64,000 nt of DNA from Arabidopsis thaliana (lineage: Eukaryota; Streptophyta; Magnoliopsida; Brassicales; Brassicaceae). How positions within the stretch are numbered: the first letter of the stretch is position 1; every line of letters begins with the position of its first letter. The position numbers and the translations under genes are program-made. This document shows positions 28,504 to 38,662 of this stretch, piece by piece. The DNA is taken from contig NC_003071.7 in NCBI RefSeq assembly GCF_000001735.4, positions 9,231,151 to 9,295,150 of the forward strand, written 5' to 3'. A model generated the notes under the pieces. The model was given only the letters and a program-made list of their open reading frames with translations, did no database searches and had not been told where the DNA came from.

Positions 28504-29269
28504 ATGGCATCAGGCTCAATGTCTTCTTATGGCTCTGGCTCATGGACTGTTAAGCAGAACAAAGCCTTTGAGCGTGCTCTAGCAGTCTATGACCAAGACA
28601 CTCCGGACCGTTGGCACAATGTTGCTAGAGCTGTTGGTGGTAAAACACCAGAAGAAGCTAAGAGACAGTATGACCTTCTAGTTCGTGACATCGAAAGCAT
28701 CGAGAATGGTCACGTGCCATTCCCTGACTACAAGACTACTACAGGAAACAGCAACAGAGGCAGGCTGCGTGATGAGGAAAAGAGGTATATTTGTTGCAAT
28801 CTAATAAGACACAATTTATGCTAATAACAAGTAATCAACTTTGTTTATCCATAATAGCCCACTATAAGATACTTCTATAGACAAGTTCTATTCCAATACC
28901 ATGACAAGAAAACATAAAGGGCATGTCTGTTTCAGCATAAAGCTTGTTACTTTACAGAGATTCTCTTGACTTTCTATCATATTGAGTTATAAGAGGCTCT
29001 AAATCAGCCAAGTGTTCTCTTCTCAGTGTTCTTCAGGCTTTATCAGAACCAAAACTAAAAGCTCCCACAACAAAAAATATGCCTAGAAATAGAATCATTC
29101 CTTGTCAATATGGTATCTAATATTAATCGATTCCCAAATCTTTCCCCTAAGAAACTTCCAGAAACAAAAATAAACCCACTCATCATCATGAAACTCGAAC
29201 CAACAACATTTTAACCTGTTTAACATTTTTTTTTTTTATTGCAGGATGAGAAGCATGAAGCTGCAGTGA
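28504..29269 (+). CDS. RL2: RADIALIS-like SANT/MYB protein
   Basis: Exons at 28504-28784 and 29245-29269 give 101 residues. A single MYB/SANT domain covers about residues 12-65: three spaced aromatic positions in [43 protein letters not shown]. The downstream segment GHVPFPDY is typical of the RADIALIS clade, and the last eight residues come from exon 2. These small proteins bind DNA or compete with longer MYB partners; the RL2/RSM1/MEE3 locus is linked to early development and seedling growth. At2g21650 by order; paralogue RL1 on chromosome 4. Confidence 0.93.
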
Positions 29270-30891
29270 GACAAGAAGCAACAAAACCTAACTACGTATG
29301 ATCGTCAAAATAAAAGAGAATCACTTCAGAGAGATGTGTTTTTTTCAATGTCTGACGAATCAATGTTTTTTTCTTGCAATTTCTCATGTTTTTCCCTAAG
29401 AAATGGTTTTTTTTTCGAGGCAACAAAAAAAAAATAACACTCGAATTTGTTAACCAAAATCTGTATTTAGGGTTCTTCGTAATGAAAAATCCAATGTCTA
29501 AATGTTAATTATATATTACAATTATGCTTAAAACGAGTAATTCGTTCACGGACCTTGAAATCAACGAATCAATCTCTCAACCAATCTGAATCAATGTTGC
29601 TTCAAAATGGAAAAATCCAAATTCATAAATCAATTAAATATTGATCTTAACTATATATTGGAGCATCCAATAATGCAAAGTATGCGAATCGGACAAGAAG
29701 AAGTCTCGAAATCAACGAATCAATTAACCAATCTCTATTTTTAGGGTTCTTCGAAATTGGGGAATTGTTTCAATATTTAAACTCAAGTGTTGATAATTGG
29801 TGAATCACTGTTTATGGAGAATCTAACAATGTCACGGGACGAGAAGAACTCACCTCGAAAAATCTGCAATTTCTGATCGCAATCTTCAAATTCCAGCGAA
29901 ATCGATGAGAGTTTCAATTTGGGAATTTCATAGATAAACCCCAAATTTCAATTTTTTTTATTTTCTGGGTAGATAATTAAAATTGGGCGGGAAATCTGAT
30001 GCTTCCAAAAATAGGTCACGTGCAATTAACTAATTATACACACATATACCGTGCGGATACGAATTTGTGTCCTTCTTACAGTATACGAATACATGTATAT
30101 GTCTCTCACCGTATTCTTCTTTTTTTTTTTTGGTAAAATACAGTATTTTATTTTCTTTAAAAGTATGTAATAATGGGCAAAAAACTTTGTTTTGGATCTT
30201 TTCTCAAACATAGCACATTAAGTTTAAGATGATTGAATAATACGTTCTAAGTTTCTAACTATTGTTCCAAATATGTAACTAAACAACTTCCTCTTTAATA
30301 TATCAACCAAGACGAGAGAGGTCCAAACCATGTTCGGGGAATTGAGAAGTGATTCTCTGATCCAAACCATGTTCGGGGAATTGGGAATTGAGCGTTGCAG
30401 TATTTCTGAAAGAAAAAAAAAAAAGTGAGGCTTTTTAAGTAGTCTCATGCTTATCTTTTGTTAGATATTTCTCTAATTAATGTTCCAAAGATGTTAGTGA
30501 GGCATTTCCGTTATCTATTCTTTAACTATGCGCCCAGAGTAGATGAACTGTAAGTGTTGGACCAAGTAAAGTCTAAACGATGTTCAAAATTTGATGTATG
30601 TGATGGAGTTGTTAAACACAAATATGTAAACCCAATTCACCAAAACTTGTTAGTCTTGAAAATAGTTTTGTACACCAAAACTTGTTTGTCAAAAAAACAG
30701 ATACATACTCCTTTGTTCATTTTTAATTGATTTTCTAGATAAAAACACACAGATAATTAAAAAAAAATATTTAAACTGATTATAAATGTAGTAACTTTTG
30801 TGAGTTACATTTTTCTAGAATTCTAAACCAATAATTTTTAATTATTTGTCTTGAAGTTTAAAATTCATCAATAATAACTAATAAATAGTGC
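29270..30891. other. RL2 3' region and spacer with repeats
   Basis: No gene supported. Repeats of AATCAACGAATCAAT and GGGTTCTTCG near 29473-29750 point to a local duplication of about 250 bases. TCCAAACCATGTTCGGGGAA occurs twice 39 bases apart (30322 and 30361). An E2F-like GCGGGAAA is at 29987-29994 next to a segment (29860-29940) that reads like a minus-strand leader, but no coding frame follows it on that strand. Confidence 0.45.
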
Positions 30892-31967
30892 ATAGAAAAC
30901 GGGAAAAAAACCGAAAAAATCTCCATTTATTTTTAATTTGGCCGTTTAATACCTATAGTTTTAAATTTGGAATATAAATACCTTATTTATTTTTTATTGT
31001 CTCTTAAAACCATTGTCTTTTAAATTGTGGTAGTTTCGAACCTACCACTTAACAGGCGTTGATGGCCGTAACGGAATCATTTAACAGCGTTAAATTTTAA
31101 CCCTACATGTTGTGATATTTATAAACAATGAATTTGCAGAAAATTACGTGCGTGTTGTCTTGGTCTGGTGGTAACAATAATGTAGGATAATCCTCAGTTC
31201 GCGGGTTCGAACCCCGCCTTTTTCCCATTTAGTTATTTTTTTGTTTTTCACTTCATCTTCTTCACCATCCCTGCAATTAATTTTTCCTTTATCTCCTCAC
31301 CTTTTTCACAAAACCAACACAAATCTCACACTCTCCTCAAAGATTCCTTCAATTCACCAAAAACCCTAAATTTTCTCATATTTCAATGGCGATTTCATCT
31401 CCTGCTGCTACTTCCTCCTCCTCAAAATCCCTCAATTGCTTCACTTCCCCATCAATCTATATCATTTAACCAAAATCCCTAACTCTTTCTTCGTCTTTCC
31501 CCCAGTCAATCACATCTCTCTCCATCACCATAACCATAAATGATGAGAGTTGAAAAATAAAATCAATTACTAGAGATAAAAAAAAACCCGTGAAGAAGAC
31601 GAAGTGAATCAGAAAAATAAAAAATAAAAATTAATAGGAATGGGATGTGGACTCGAACCGAGAAATTGGGATTACCCAAACTGTTCGTTACCACTAGACC
31701 AAGACAATATGAACAAATTTTTTTGTAAACCTGTTATTATATAATTAAAATACGTAAGGTTAAAATTTAACACTGTCAAATAATTCTGTTATGTTCATTG
31801 ACGGCTGTTAAGTATCAGGTTCGAAATTACCAAAATTAAAAATATGATGGTTTTAAAAGATAACAAAAAATAAGTGAGGTATTTTATTCTAAATTTAAAA
31901 CTACAGATATTAAACGGCCAAATTAAAAATAAATGATTTTTTTTTTGCTTTTTTCCCCATAAAAAAC
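30892..31967. mobile_element. Mutator-like (MULE) non-autonomous element with long terminal inverted repeats
   Basis: The element is 30901-31958, flanked by a 9-bp duplication ATAGAAAAC / ATAAAAAAC (30892-30900 and 31959-31967, one mismatch). Nine bp is the Mutator superfamily signature. The ends are GGGAAAAAAA... and ...TTTTTTCCCC. Inverted repeats run inward for about 300 bases on each side (for example TTTATTTTTAATTTGGCCG near 30925 and its complement near 31920). Both arms contain a tRNA-like segment (31155-31227 plus, 31645-31716 minus). The middle has an ATG frame MAISSPAATSSSSKSLNCF at 31386 that resembles the start of a plastid transit peptide, so it may hold a captured host gene piece. 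It has no transposase. Confidence 0.8.
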
Positions 31968-32433
31968 CTAAAAATCAATCTTTTTAAAACAATTTTTTTT
32001 CGGGAAAATCAATTAAAAAGGAACAAAGAGTATTTTTGTTTTCTTTAATTTCTTTACAAATTCATTTGAATACAAACAATAAGTTTACTACATCGAAGCT
32101 TAAAATGCACATATAAAGAGACTTAAATCCTAGTTTTTTATATACGATACGTTTAAAAAAATTTATTCAACTTATTTCATAGTCATAAATTGAAATGCAT
32201 TAAAGAATAATATTTATAAGGGTATAAAACGTCAAAAGATGTAAATTATGTTGATAACTAATAAGATATTGTTGGTGAGAGATAAATAAAAAAAGATGTT
32301 ATTTTTACTATTAAAGAGTTACTAAATAATAATGTTAATGAACATTCGACACTATAAATACACGCATAAATCCTCATTGGTAAAACAAAAACAAAGAAAA
32401 TCAATTAAGAATAAAATATCAAAATATTTTAAA

Positions 32434-32904
32434 ATGGAGAATAAAACAATGTTTATGATATTTTCTTTGATCATGGTTTTGCTATCGTTTTCTCATCCAA
32501 CTTTCGGCAAAGAAAGCGATAATGACAAGCCACTCCTCATTTCAGACGACGAGTTTGATGCTATGATGGCAAGATCTCCTACATCGGACAATTATAACGA
32601 AAATGTTGGTAGTAAATATTCAAAGAAACAAATAAATTATCTTATGAACTGCAGTAAAAAGATGGCCGTCCCAGATAAATGTATAGAAGAAGTGATGGCT
32701 GAAATTATTCAGAACAAAAGTGCTTCAAGAGATTGTTGTTTGGGGATAGTGAAAGCTGGAAAGGAATGTCACATGGAATATATGAAATTATTTTTTCAAA
32801 TGTATGAACTCAGGCGTTTTACTTCTAAAAGGTTTTCCAAAACTAATGAGATATGGAACAGATGTTCCACCGAAATTGGAGTTGTTTCACCATATTCTGG
32901 TTAA
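32434..32904 (+). CDS. ECA1-gametogenesis-related / prolamin-like secreted protein (DUF784 type), copy A
   Basis: Single exon, 156 residues. The N-terminus MENKTMFMIFSLIMVLLSF is a signal peptide with probable cleavage near residue 25. The mature part carries a conserved acidic segment (PLLISDDEFDAMM) and six cysteines arranged C...C...CC...C...C, including SRDCCLGIVKAGKECH, the prolamin-like domain pattern. An in-frame upstream ATG at 32332 lies before a TATA-like ACTATAAATA (32351-32360), so transcription should begin after it and the ATG at 32434 is preferred. Such proteins are typically made in the female gametophyte. Paralogue in inverted orientation at 47447-47902. Possibly At2g21655. 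Confidence 0.85.
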   Translation: MENKTMFMIFSLIMVLLSFSHPTFGKESDNDKPLLISDDEFDAMMARSPTSDNYNENVGSKYSKKQINYLMNCSKKMAVPDKCIEEVMAEIIQNKSASRDCCLGIVKAGKECHMEYMKLFFQMYELRRFTSKRFSKTNEIWNRCSTEIGVVSPYSG

Positions 32905-33507
32905 AAAAATGTAACTAATTTTATTATTTGAACAATACTATTATTTCCAATCGATTTTGTTTTATGTGATTTAGTTTTTTCTTTTGCCAACATGGAACCA
33001 TTAATTATACCAACAATTTTATTTGCTTTTACTTATCAAACATATGATACAAAATGGCCTGACAAGATGTAGAAATCTTTGGTCATATAAATACAGTATT
33101 ATCACTAACATTATATTTTCTTTGATTAAATAACACACTTAGAGTGTATTCGTGCCTTCGTGGCCTACCCATGGTATATTATCTTTCTATATCTTCGCTA
33201 ATATGGAGCTAATGAAATTTAATCGTGCACTATTCATTTGTGAATCATACATTTTCCGTTTGAGTATATCTTGGCTATATGTGGCTTTGTTAGAAATCAC
33301 TTTCTAATCGATAATCTACTCATATATGCTGATCAAATGTTAATATGTTAAACATCATTAAAAATTAAATTAGAATGTAAAATTTCGCATTAGACTTAAT
33401 TTGACTCATGTTAAGAAAGTTTCTATATAAATTTAGCGTTAGGCTTATATTAACTCATGTTATGAAAGTTTCTATATAATTGTTTGGATTATGAAATAAG
33501 TAAATTA

Positions 33508-33636
33508 TATACTTTGAAAAGAAAAGAATCAACAAAATAAAGTTATTTCATAAATTATATGTTTGGATTATGAGATAAGTAAAATATATATTATGAAATA
33601 ACTTTAGTTTGTTGATTCTTTTCTTTTCAAAGTATA
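33508..33636. repeat. near-perfect 46-bp inverted repeat (hairpin)
   Basis: Arms 33508-33553 and 33591-33636 are reverse complements over 46 bases with one mismatch, separated by 37 bases. Copy B of the surrounding duplication has only one arm, so the second arm was gained in copy A. A direct repeat (TGTTTGGATTATGA) also flanks the left arm and sits in the loop. Confidence 0.85.
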
Positions 33637-33719
33637 AATTTGATATGTTTGAGCAAATCCAAAATGAAATTACCAAATAGGAACACATTCGATATGATTA
33701 TGAAGAAGGGGAGTAGGAT

Positions 33720-34326
33720 ACACACGGTCTAAAATAGCTTCATTTTGTTTACAAAGTTCATGAGTTAAATACATTTTCGTCTAAAGGAAGAACAACAACA
33801 GTGACTCAATGAGTTAACTTTAAACTGGATCACAGAAATATAGTAGCTTTTGTAACATGCATAAGTTGAGTTGGAAATCTCCATAGCAGTCTAAAATCGA
33901 AAATAATCAGTAATTTCAGAGTACTCTTGTTGATGCGAATGAACCAAATAGGTTTCTACTTCATTGTTGAATATCAAAGGTAGTGTGGTGAATGGTATAA
34001 AGATAATCAGTAAGTACTTCATTGTTGTATCAGTGATGTAAGTAACTCAATCGTAACAAAGGCACCATTCCGGTATCCGATTAGCATTTCCGAAATTTAG
34101 ATGATAGAATCAATCAACAGAGATAATATCTCCGAAGAAATTTGTTATTTAGAGAATGACAAGTGACTTAACATTACGTTTCCAGATACCAAAATACCTA
34201 ATCACGAACTGTTACATCAAATCTAAAGCAGAACCAGAACAAAATAGAGAACACACAAAACCAAGTAGAAGCATAACAAGCGAGAGAGAGAACATTCATT
34301 GGTAATCCCAAACCTAATTAAAGGAA
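33720..34326. other. spacer and GRP7 3' region
   Basis: No gene seen. The right part from about 34000 is the 3' untranslated side of GRP7 on the minus strand. Confidence 0.5.
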
Positions 34327-35166
34327 TTACCATCCTCCACCACCACCGCTTCCTCCGTAACCTCCTCCTTCACCACCACCGTATCCTCCTCCTCCCTCAC
34401 GTCTTCCACCACCGTAGCTTCCGCCACCACCACCTCTTGAGGAGTAACCGCCGCCGCCGCCGCTGTATCCTCCTCCACCCTCGCGTCTACCGCCGCCACC
34501 TCCGTAGCTACCACCTCCACCGGAGTAACCTCCACCACCGCCGCTGCGGTATCCACCGCCACCACCTCCACGGTGGCCTCCGCCGCCACCGCTTCCTCGT
34601 GACTGAGCCTCGTTAACAGTGATGCTACGGCCATCGAGATCTTGTCCGTTCATTCCCTCAATCGCATCCTTCATGGCTTTCTCATCCTTGAAGGTGACGA
34701 ATCCGAATCCCCTTGATCTTCCAGTCTCACGATCGTTAATGATCTGTTATCCAAATAATACAAAAACCAGATCAGCAAAACAATCCAACAAAACTGAACA
34801 AAAGCATTTAGATCTACAACAAATATACAAAATACAAAAAAATCCGATCGATCTCCGGGCTCACAGAAGCAGGAAGATGAACGTACCGATTTGGGAAAAT
34901 ACAAGTAACAGTAGTAGTAGTAGTAGTAACAAAGAACGAGAATAGTAACAGAGTAATCGAATCAAGTAACAGAGAAACACAAGATCGGAACAGATCCGTC
35001 GAGGATGAGATCATCGATATCACTCGGAGTCCGATCTCGGCGTGTAACAGACCTTGGAATCAATAACGTCGCCGTATTGAGCGAAGGCAGTCTCAAGAGC
35101 TCTGTCATCAGTGGCCCATGCTAGACCTCCAACGAAGCACCGATACTCAACATCACCGGACGCCAT
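34327..35166 (-). CDS. GRP7: glycine-rich RNA-binding protein, clock-regulated
   Basis: Minus-strand exons 35166-35053 and 34743-34327 give 176 residues. One RRM covers residues 7-85 with RNP2 CFVGGL and RNP1 RGFGFVTF. The rest is a glycine-rich tail with repeated [16 protein letters not shown] and SGGGG units, ending GGGGW. GRP7 binds RNA, feeds back on its own transcript, and affects flowering, stress and immunity. The single intron (34744-35052) interrupts the RRM after VIDSK. The protein is known to promote use of an internal donor that makes an unproductive mRNA; GTACGT with exon end at 34887 is a candidate. TATA at 35251-35258, G-box CACGTG at 35377-35382. At2g21660; paralogue GRP8. Confidence 0.97.
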
Positions 35167-35284
35167 TGAAATTTGAAAAGAAGATCTAAGGGATTACAGT
35201 GAGAGTAGTGAGCAGTGAGATGTGTAGAACGATGTAGACGAAGTCTCGTTATTTATAAGGGGGCTGAGATATTAACCAAGGTTT

Positions 35285-35483
35285 AGATATTTTCTAGGTT
35301 TAGAGTCGGTTTACGTGAATTCTGGTTTAACCATGGTTAAATCTGTAGTTAAAATTCGTAGTGGTTGGGGACATATCACGTGACACTTTTTGGTTTAATG
35401 CGCAAATGGAAAGACGACGATGCGAGAAAAGATATTTTATCTTGGGACAAAGAAAAATATCTCAGTGGAGCAAAAAAATATCT
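35285..35483 (-). promoter_or_regulatory. cluster of four evening elements in the GRP7 promoter
   Basis: AAAATATCT occurs on the plus strand at 35454-35462 and 35475-35483, and as AGATATTTT at 35285-35293 and 35430-35438. The evening element is bound by CCA1/LHY/RVE MYB proteins and gives evening-phased transcription, matching the known rhythm of GRP7. A G-box (35377-35382) lies between them. Confidence 0.85.
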
Positions 35484-35659
35484 CATATGTCAAATGACAT
35501 CTTTATCCCTTAGTTTGAAATTTGAAATAACGTGGTGATACACAACTGATACTGGGCCGGATCAATTCGGCTAGTCCCTATTTTAGTCGCGATAGTAGTC
35601 TAGTATAATTGGGCCTGAACCATTGAGGCAGAAAAATATTAATTTGAGAAAAAGAGAAT

Positions 35660-35666
35660 GTTGACA

Positions 35667-35699
<33 letters not shown>

Positions 35700-35739
35700 A
35701 CCTTAATCTGGCGCCTTAGACCAACTCGGCCATATCAAC
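35660..35739 (-). tRNA. tRNA-Leu (TAA)
   Basis: Minus-strand 80-nt gene. The acceptor stem GTTGATA pairs with TGTCAAC with one G-U. It has a D-arm with GAGTTGGTCTAAGGC, the anticodon arm CCAGA-TTAAGG-TTCTGG with anticodon TAA, a long variable arm, and a T-arm GTGGG-TTCAAAT-CCCAC. The long variable arm is diagnostic of class II tRNAs. It lies upstream of the GRP7 promoter on the same strand. Confidence 0.95.
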
Positions 35740-36579
35740 TTTGTTGCTACTTAGTTGCATGCATGTAATTTGAATATAAAACTACTCTCTGTGATTTCAA
35801 AAGCTACATTTTTTTTTTGTCGATAAACACTCCATTAAAACCCGTTCCAGGCATACAAACTCACTTCCAAGAGGAGCTGAACAAAGACCAGTAGGTTTAC
35901 AAAGGATGAAATAAAGCCAAAGGTGTTGTTTACAAAGCACACAACAACCAAGCCAATAAGCAGTACAAGAACATAATTTGGTAAATAACTTAATACAAGG
36001 GATTTAAAAAACCTAAAGATAATAAGCATTACACACTGTAAAGCCATCTAATGTATCTTTAGTTAGCCATGTTTGAAGGCATTGTACAGTTTAACATGGT
36101 CTCAAGTTCTTCATGTTCCCTTTTAGATATAGTAATCAGAGTCAGATATTGAAAATGTAAGACTCAAAACAGAACACAAGAAACAGAGGATATATGAAGA
36201 ATAAGAAGAACACATGCGTCTTTAGTTAGCTAGGGTTTTTTGTGAAGTTCTTTCCGTTTGCTTTTCGATATAGTTTCCGAAGAAAACAAAACATATGCAA
36301 ATTTAAAGTGAATTTATGTTACCAATTACGTAATTTACTTTTCACTTTTTTGTAAAAAAGTAAAAATGAAGTAAGTGAAGAAAAACACAGTAAAGAAGGT
36401 AAATGATTTATGTATAAAAAATGCTTCTTTCTTCTACAAATTATTAATTTTTTAATTAAAATGATGAAACATTTTCTAAATTATATAAATATACACAACG
36501 GCTTCTTTTCACACATAAATTTCTTTTTAAAAAATCTTGACTTAGACTTTCCGTTAATTCGCTACCAACTCACACGGTG
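35740..36579. other. spacer with dispersed repeat unit R1
   Basis: R1 (about 36049-36232) begins TGTATCTTTAGTTAGCCAT and includes AACAGAGGATATATGAAGAA. It is repeated downstream of the kelch gene at 38199-38373 and, more decayed, at about 38682-38812. No gene otherwise. Confidence 0.6.
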
Positions 36580-37869
36580 ATGGTTTTAATCTCTGAAACT
36601 TCCGACGACGGCTCTACTGGCGGCGATCATCAAATCAAGAAACCTAAAAAAGAAGAGGATCGAAACAAGAAATTGAAAGAAAAGGTTCAGGTGTCGCTAC
36701 CAATTCCAGAAGAACTCATCTTACGTTGCTTCCTACTCGTTCGGAGATGTCACCACCCGTCGCTTTCCCTCGTCTGCAGATCCTTCCATAGTCTCATGTC
36801 GAAGCTCTACGATGATCGCTTGCGTCTCGGCTACACCGAAAACGTTCTTTACGCCTACGTTGGATTCCCTCCTGTTGAAAACCCTAGCTGGTACATTCTC
36901 CATCGTAAACCCTATCGAAACTTGCCTAACACGATTTCGTTGAAATTGTGCAAAATCGATTCCCTCCCTCCCATGCCTTGGGGATCTACTGTCGTCACTA
37001 TCGGATCGGATATCTATGTCATTGGTGGACGCGTCGGCGAGAAACTTTTAGAAGATGTAGGCGTAGGCTATAATAAACCCATAAGCGGTGGACGCCGCGG
37101 CGAGACATCCATAAGAGGTGGACACGCAGGCGAACGACGCATCTCGGATGTGACTCACATAAACTGCAGATTTCACGAGTATCGCTCCCTCCCGAGTATG
37201 AAGATGGCTCGCTGTCGCGCAGCCGCGGGTGTAATTGACGGAAAGATTTATGTGATCGGAGGTCGTAAGGTACGAACATCTGATTGGGTTGAAGTGTTCG
37301 ATTTAAAGAAACAGAGTTGGAGTTCTGTGCCAGGTCCGTACCCTGAAGCGTTTGGAAGAGGAGAGTTTCTGACATATGCGGTGATGAAGGAGAAGATTTA
37401 CTGTTTGGATCTTACTCGCAATATTCATATTTATGATCCTAAGGAAAGTAAATGGGAGTCTTGGACTCATGGACCGTTGAGTGCTTCTTGGAATGATTCG
37501 TCTTGTGTGGTTGATAATTTGCTGTTTTGCATCAATACATCAGTGTATTTCCTTGGATGGCCAATAAAAATATATGATCCAGAGAAGAAGACTTGGTTTT
37601 ACTTGCAAGGTTTACAAGGTTTTCCAGCTAATGGTCTCTTTGTGGATGGATATAAAATGGCTAATTTTGGCGGGAAGTTGGTGATTTTGAGCGCTGATGT
37701 GCACCGGCTTAGGCGGTATGACTGTAGGAAAAGAGAGATTTGGTGCATAGAGATTGCTTGGGAAAGAAAGGAAGATGGTACATTTTGGGGGAAGGTCGAA
37801 TCAGTGGCGGTTGTGCTTACACCAGCAAAGACGACTTCTGTTGACATTTGTGGAACTGTTACGGTTTGA
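36580..37869 (+). CDS. F-box/kelch-repeat protein
   Basis: Single exon, 429 residues, starting MVLISETSDDGS. An F-box is at about residues 38-80 (LPIPEELILRCFLLVRR...LSLVCRSFHSLM) and would bind SKP1/ASK in an SCF ubiquitin ligase. Kelch repeats follow: GSDIYVIGGR near 145, GKIYVIGGRKVRTSDWVEVF near 220, then KIYCLDLTRNIHIYDPKESKW and KIYDPEKKTWF. Between the first two kelch units is an insertion in which a GG-x-x-GE unit repeats three times (GGRVGEK, GGRRGETS, GGHAGERR). It belongs to a large, fast-changing Arabidopsis family, so the substrate cannot be guessed. At2g21680 by order. Confidence 0.9.
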   Translation: MVLISETSDDGSTGGDHQIKKPKKEEDRNKKLKEKVQVSLPIPEELILRCFLLVRRCHHPSLSLVCRSFHSLMSKLYDDRLRLGYTENVLYAYVGFPPVENPSWYILHRKPYRNLPNTISLKLCKIDSLPPMPWGSTVVTIGSDIYVIGGRVGEKLLEDVGVGYNKPISGGRRGETSIRGGHAGERRISDVTHINCRFHEYRSLPSMKMARCRAAAGVIDGKIYVIGGRKVRTSDWVEVFDLKKQSWSSVPGPYPEAFGRGEFLTYAVMKEKIYCLDLTRNIHIYDPKESKWESWTHGPLSASWNDSSCVVDNLLFCINTSVYFLGWPIKIYDPEKKTWFYLQGLQGFPANGLFVDGYKMANFGGKLVILSADVHRLRRYDCRKREIWCIEIAWERKEDGTFWGKVESVAVVLTPAKTTSVDICGTVTV

Positions 37870-38198
37870 TATGATACATATGGGATGGTTTCATGCAGGG
37901 TATGCTTCTTTAAGTACTGTTGTTGATGAATTCAGATGTTTATAAATTGTCTCTAGTTTCAAGACTTAGTTAGGTTTTAATGAAACTTGCAGGTGAAGGA
38001 TATATATTACATCTACTAAGATCAAGCAGAGTGGCTAAGAAGAAGCTGTTATCTGAAGCCTCAAGAGTAACCTTTTTGCACAATGTGAATTGATAATAAA
38101 ATACTCTTATAGAATTAGTCTTCTGTACAACTCTTAAGCTGTAAAAAAGGTTAGGCCATTGTTTTTGACCTTAATGAAATGTTCTTACTAAATTTGTT

Positions 38199-38373
38199 GA
38201 AATGTATCTTTAGCTAGCCATATTTAACTTGGTCTCAAGTTATTTCTGTCTGCTTTTAGATATATAATTCCTCCGCAAGTAACCACAAATATTGAAAGCG
38301 CAAGACTTAAAACAGAACACAAGAAACAGAGGATATATGAAGAAAAAAGAAGAACACATGCGTAATTTAGTTA
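38199..38373 (+). repeat. dispersed repeat unit R2 (copy of 36049-36232)
   Basis: Direct-orientation copy of the unit upstream of the kelch gene; shared blocks include TGGTCTCAAGTT and AACAGAACACAAGAAACAGA. A third, poorer copy follows at about 38682-38812. The copies suggest that a kelch-gene unit was tandemly duplicated and partly lost. Confidence 0.7.
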
Positions 38374-38410
38374 AGCATGTGTTCAATAATCTTCAGGGGT
38401 TGAGAAGTTG

Positions 38411-38662
38411 TTTTTTTCTGTTAATCTTGATGACTCAAAGGTATATAGTTCAATAATCGTGTATGATCAAAAGGACAAGTATTGGAAACTCTTGAGGGTT
38501 TACAAGGTTTCCGGCGAACATCCAGTTAGTGGTTTTTGGACAGTGAATTTTAAGCGTTGTCGAACTGTTACTCTTTGCAGAATTCAGGTATGCTTCAGTG
38601 ATGAGTATGCTTTTAGTAAAAGTACTTTTGATGATGAAGATTTCAGATTTTCAGACATTTAA
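38411..38662 (+). pseudogene. possible F-box-associated gene remnant
   Basis: An open stretch of about 83 codons without an ATG start, reading FFSVNLDDSKVYSSIIVYDQ, KDKYWKLLRVY and CFSDEYAF before a stop. The pattern IIVYDQKDKYWK resembles the end of a kelch or F-box-associated repeat. It lies just after repeat R2, in the place where a second copy of the kelch gene would be expected. The assignment is weak. Confidence 0.35.

Larger units (their letters stand above)
32031..33719 (+). repeat. inverted segmental duplication, copy A
   Basis: This stretch matches 46902-48238 in reverse orientation, about 13 kb away. Shared landmarks are the AAACGTCAAAAGATGTAAAT promoter segment, the whole ECA1-like gene, the CCATGGTATATTATCTTTC segment, and the far end at ACCAAATAGGAACACATTC. 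It ends at 33702-33719 in a short piece matching the last codons of the defensin-like gene of copy B, so copy A holds only that gene's 3' tip. Copy A is longer because of an extra tandem unit near 33390-33480 and the hairpin at 33508-33636. Confidence 0.8.

Noticed and set aside
30322-30386. two copies of a 26-base unit as a possible CRISPR or minisatellite
   Set aside because: Only two copies 39 bases apart in plant nuclear DNA; a simple local duplication.
31155-31227. functional tRNA gene inside the MULE arm
   Set aside because: The T-arm and B box are good, but the 5' and 3' ends do not form an acceptor stem, so it is tRNA-like only.
34299-34634. long frames opposite and in another frame to the GRP7 glycine-rich tail
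   Set aside because: They are translation shadows of the GGN repeats, giving His/Arg-rich or Val/Ala/Glu-rich strings.
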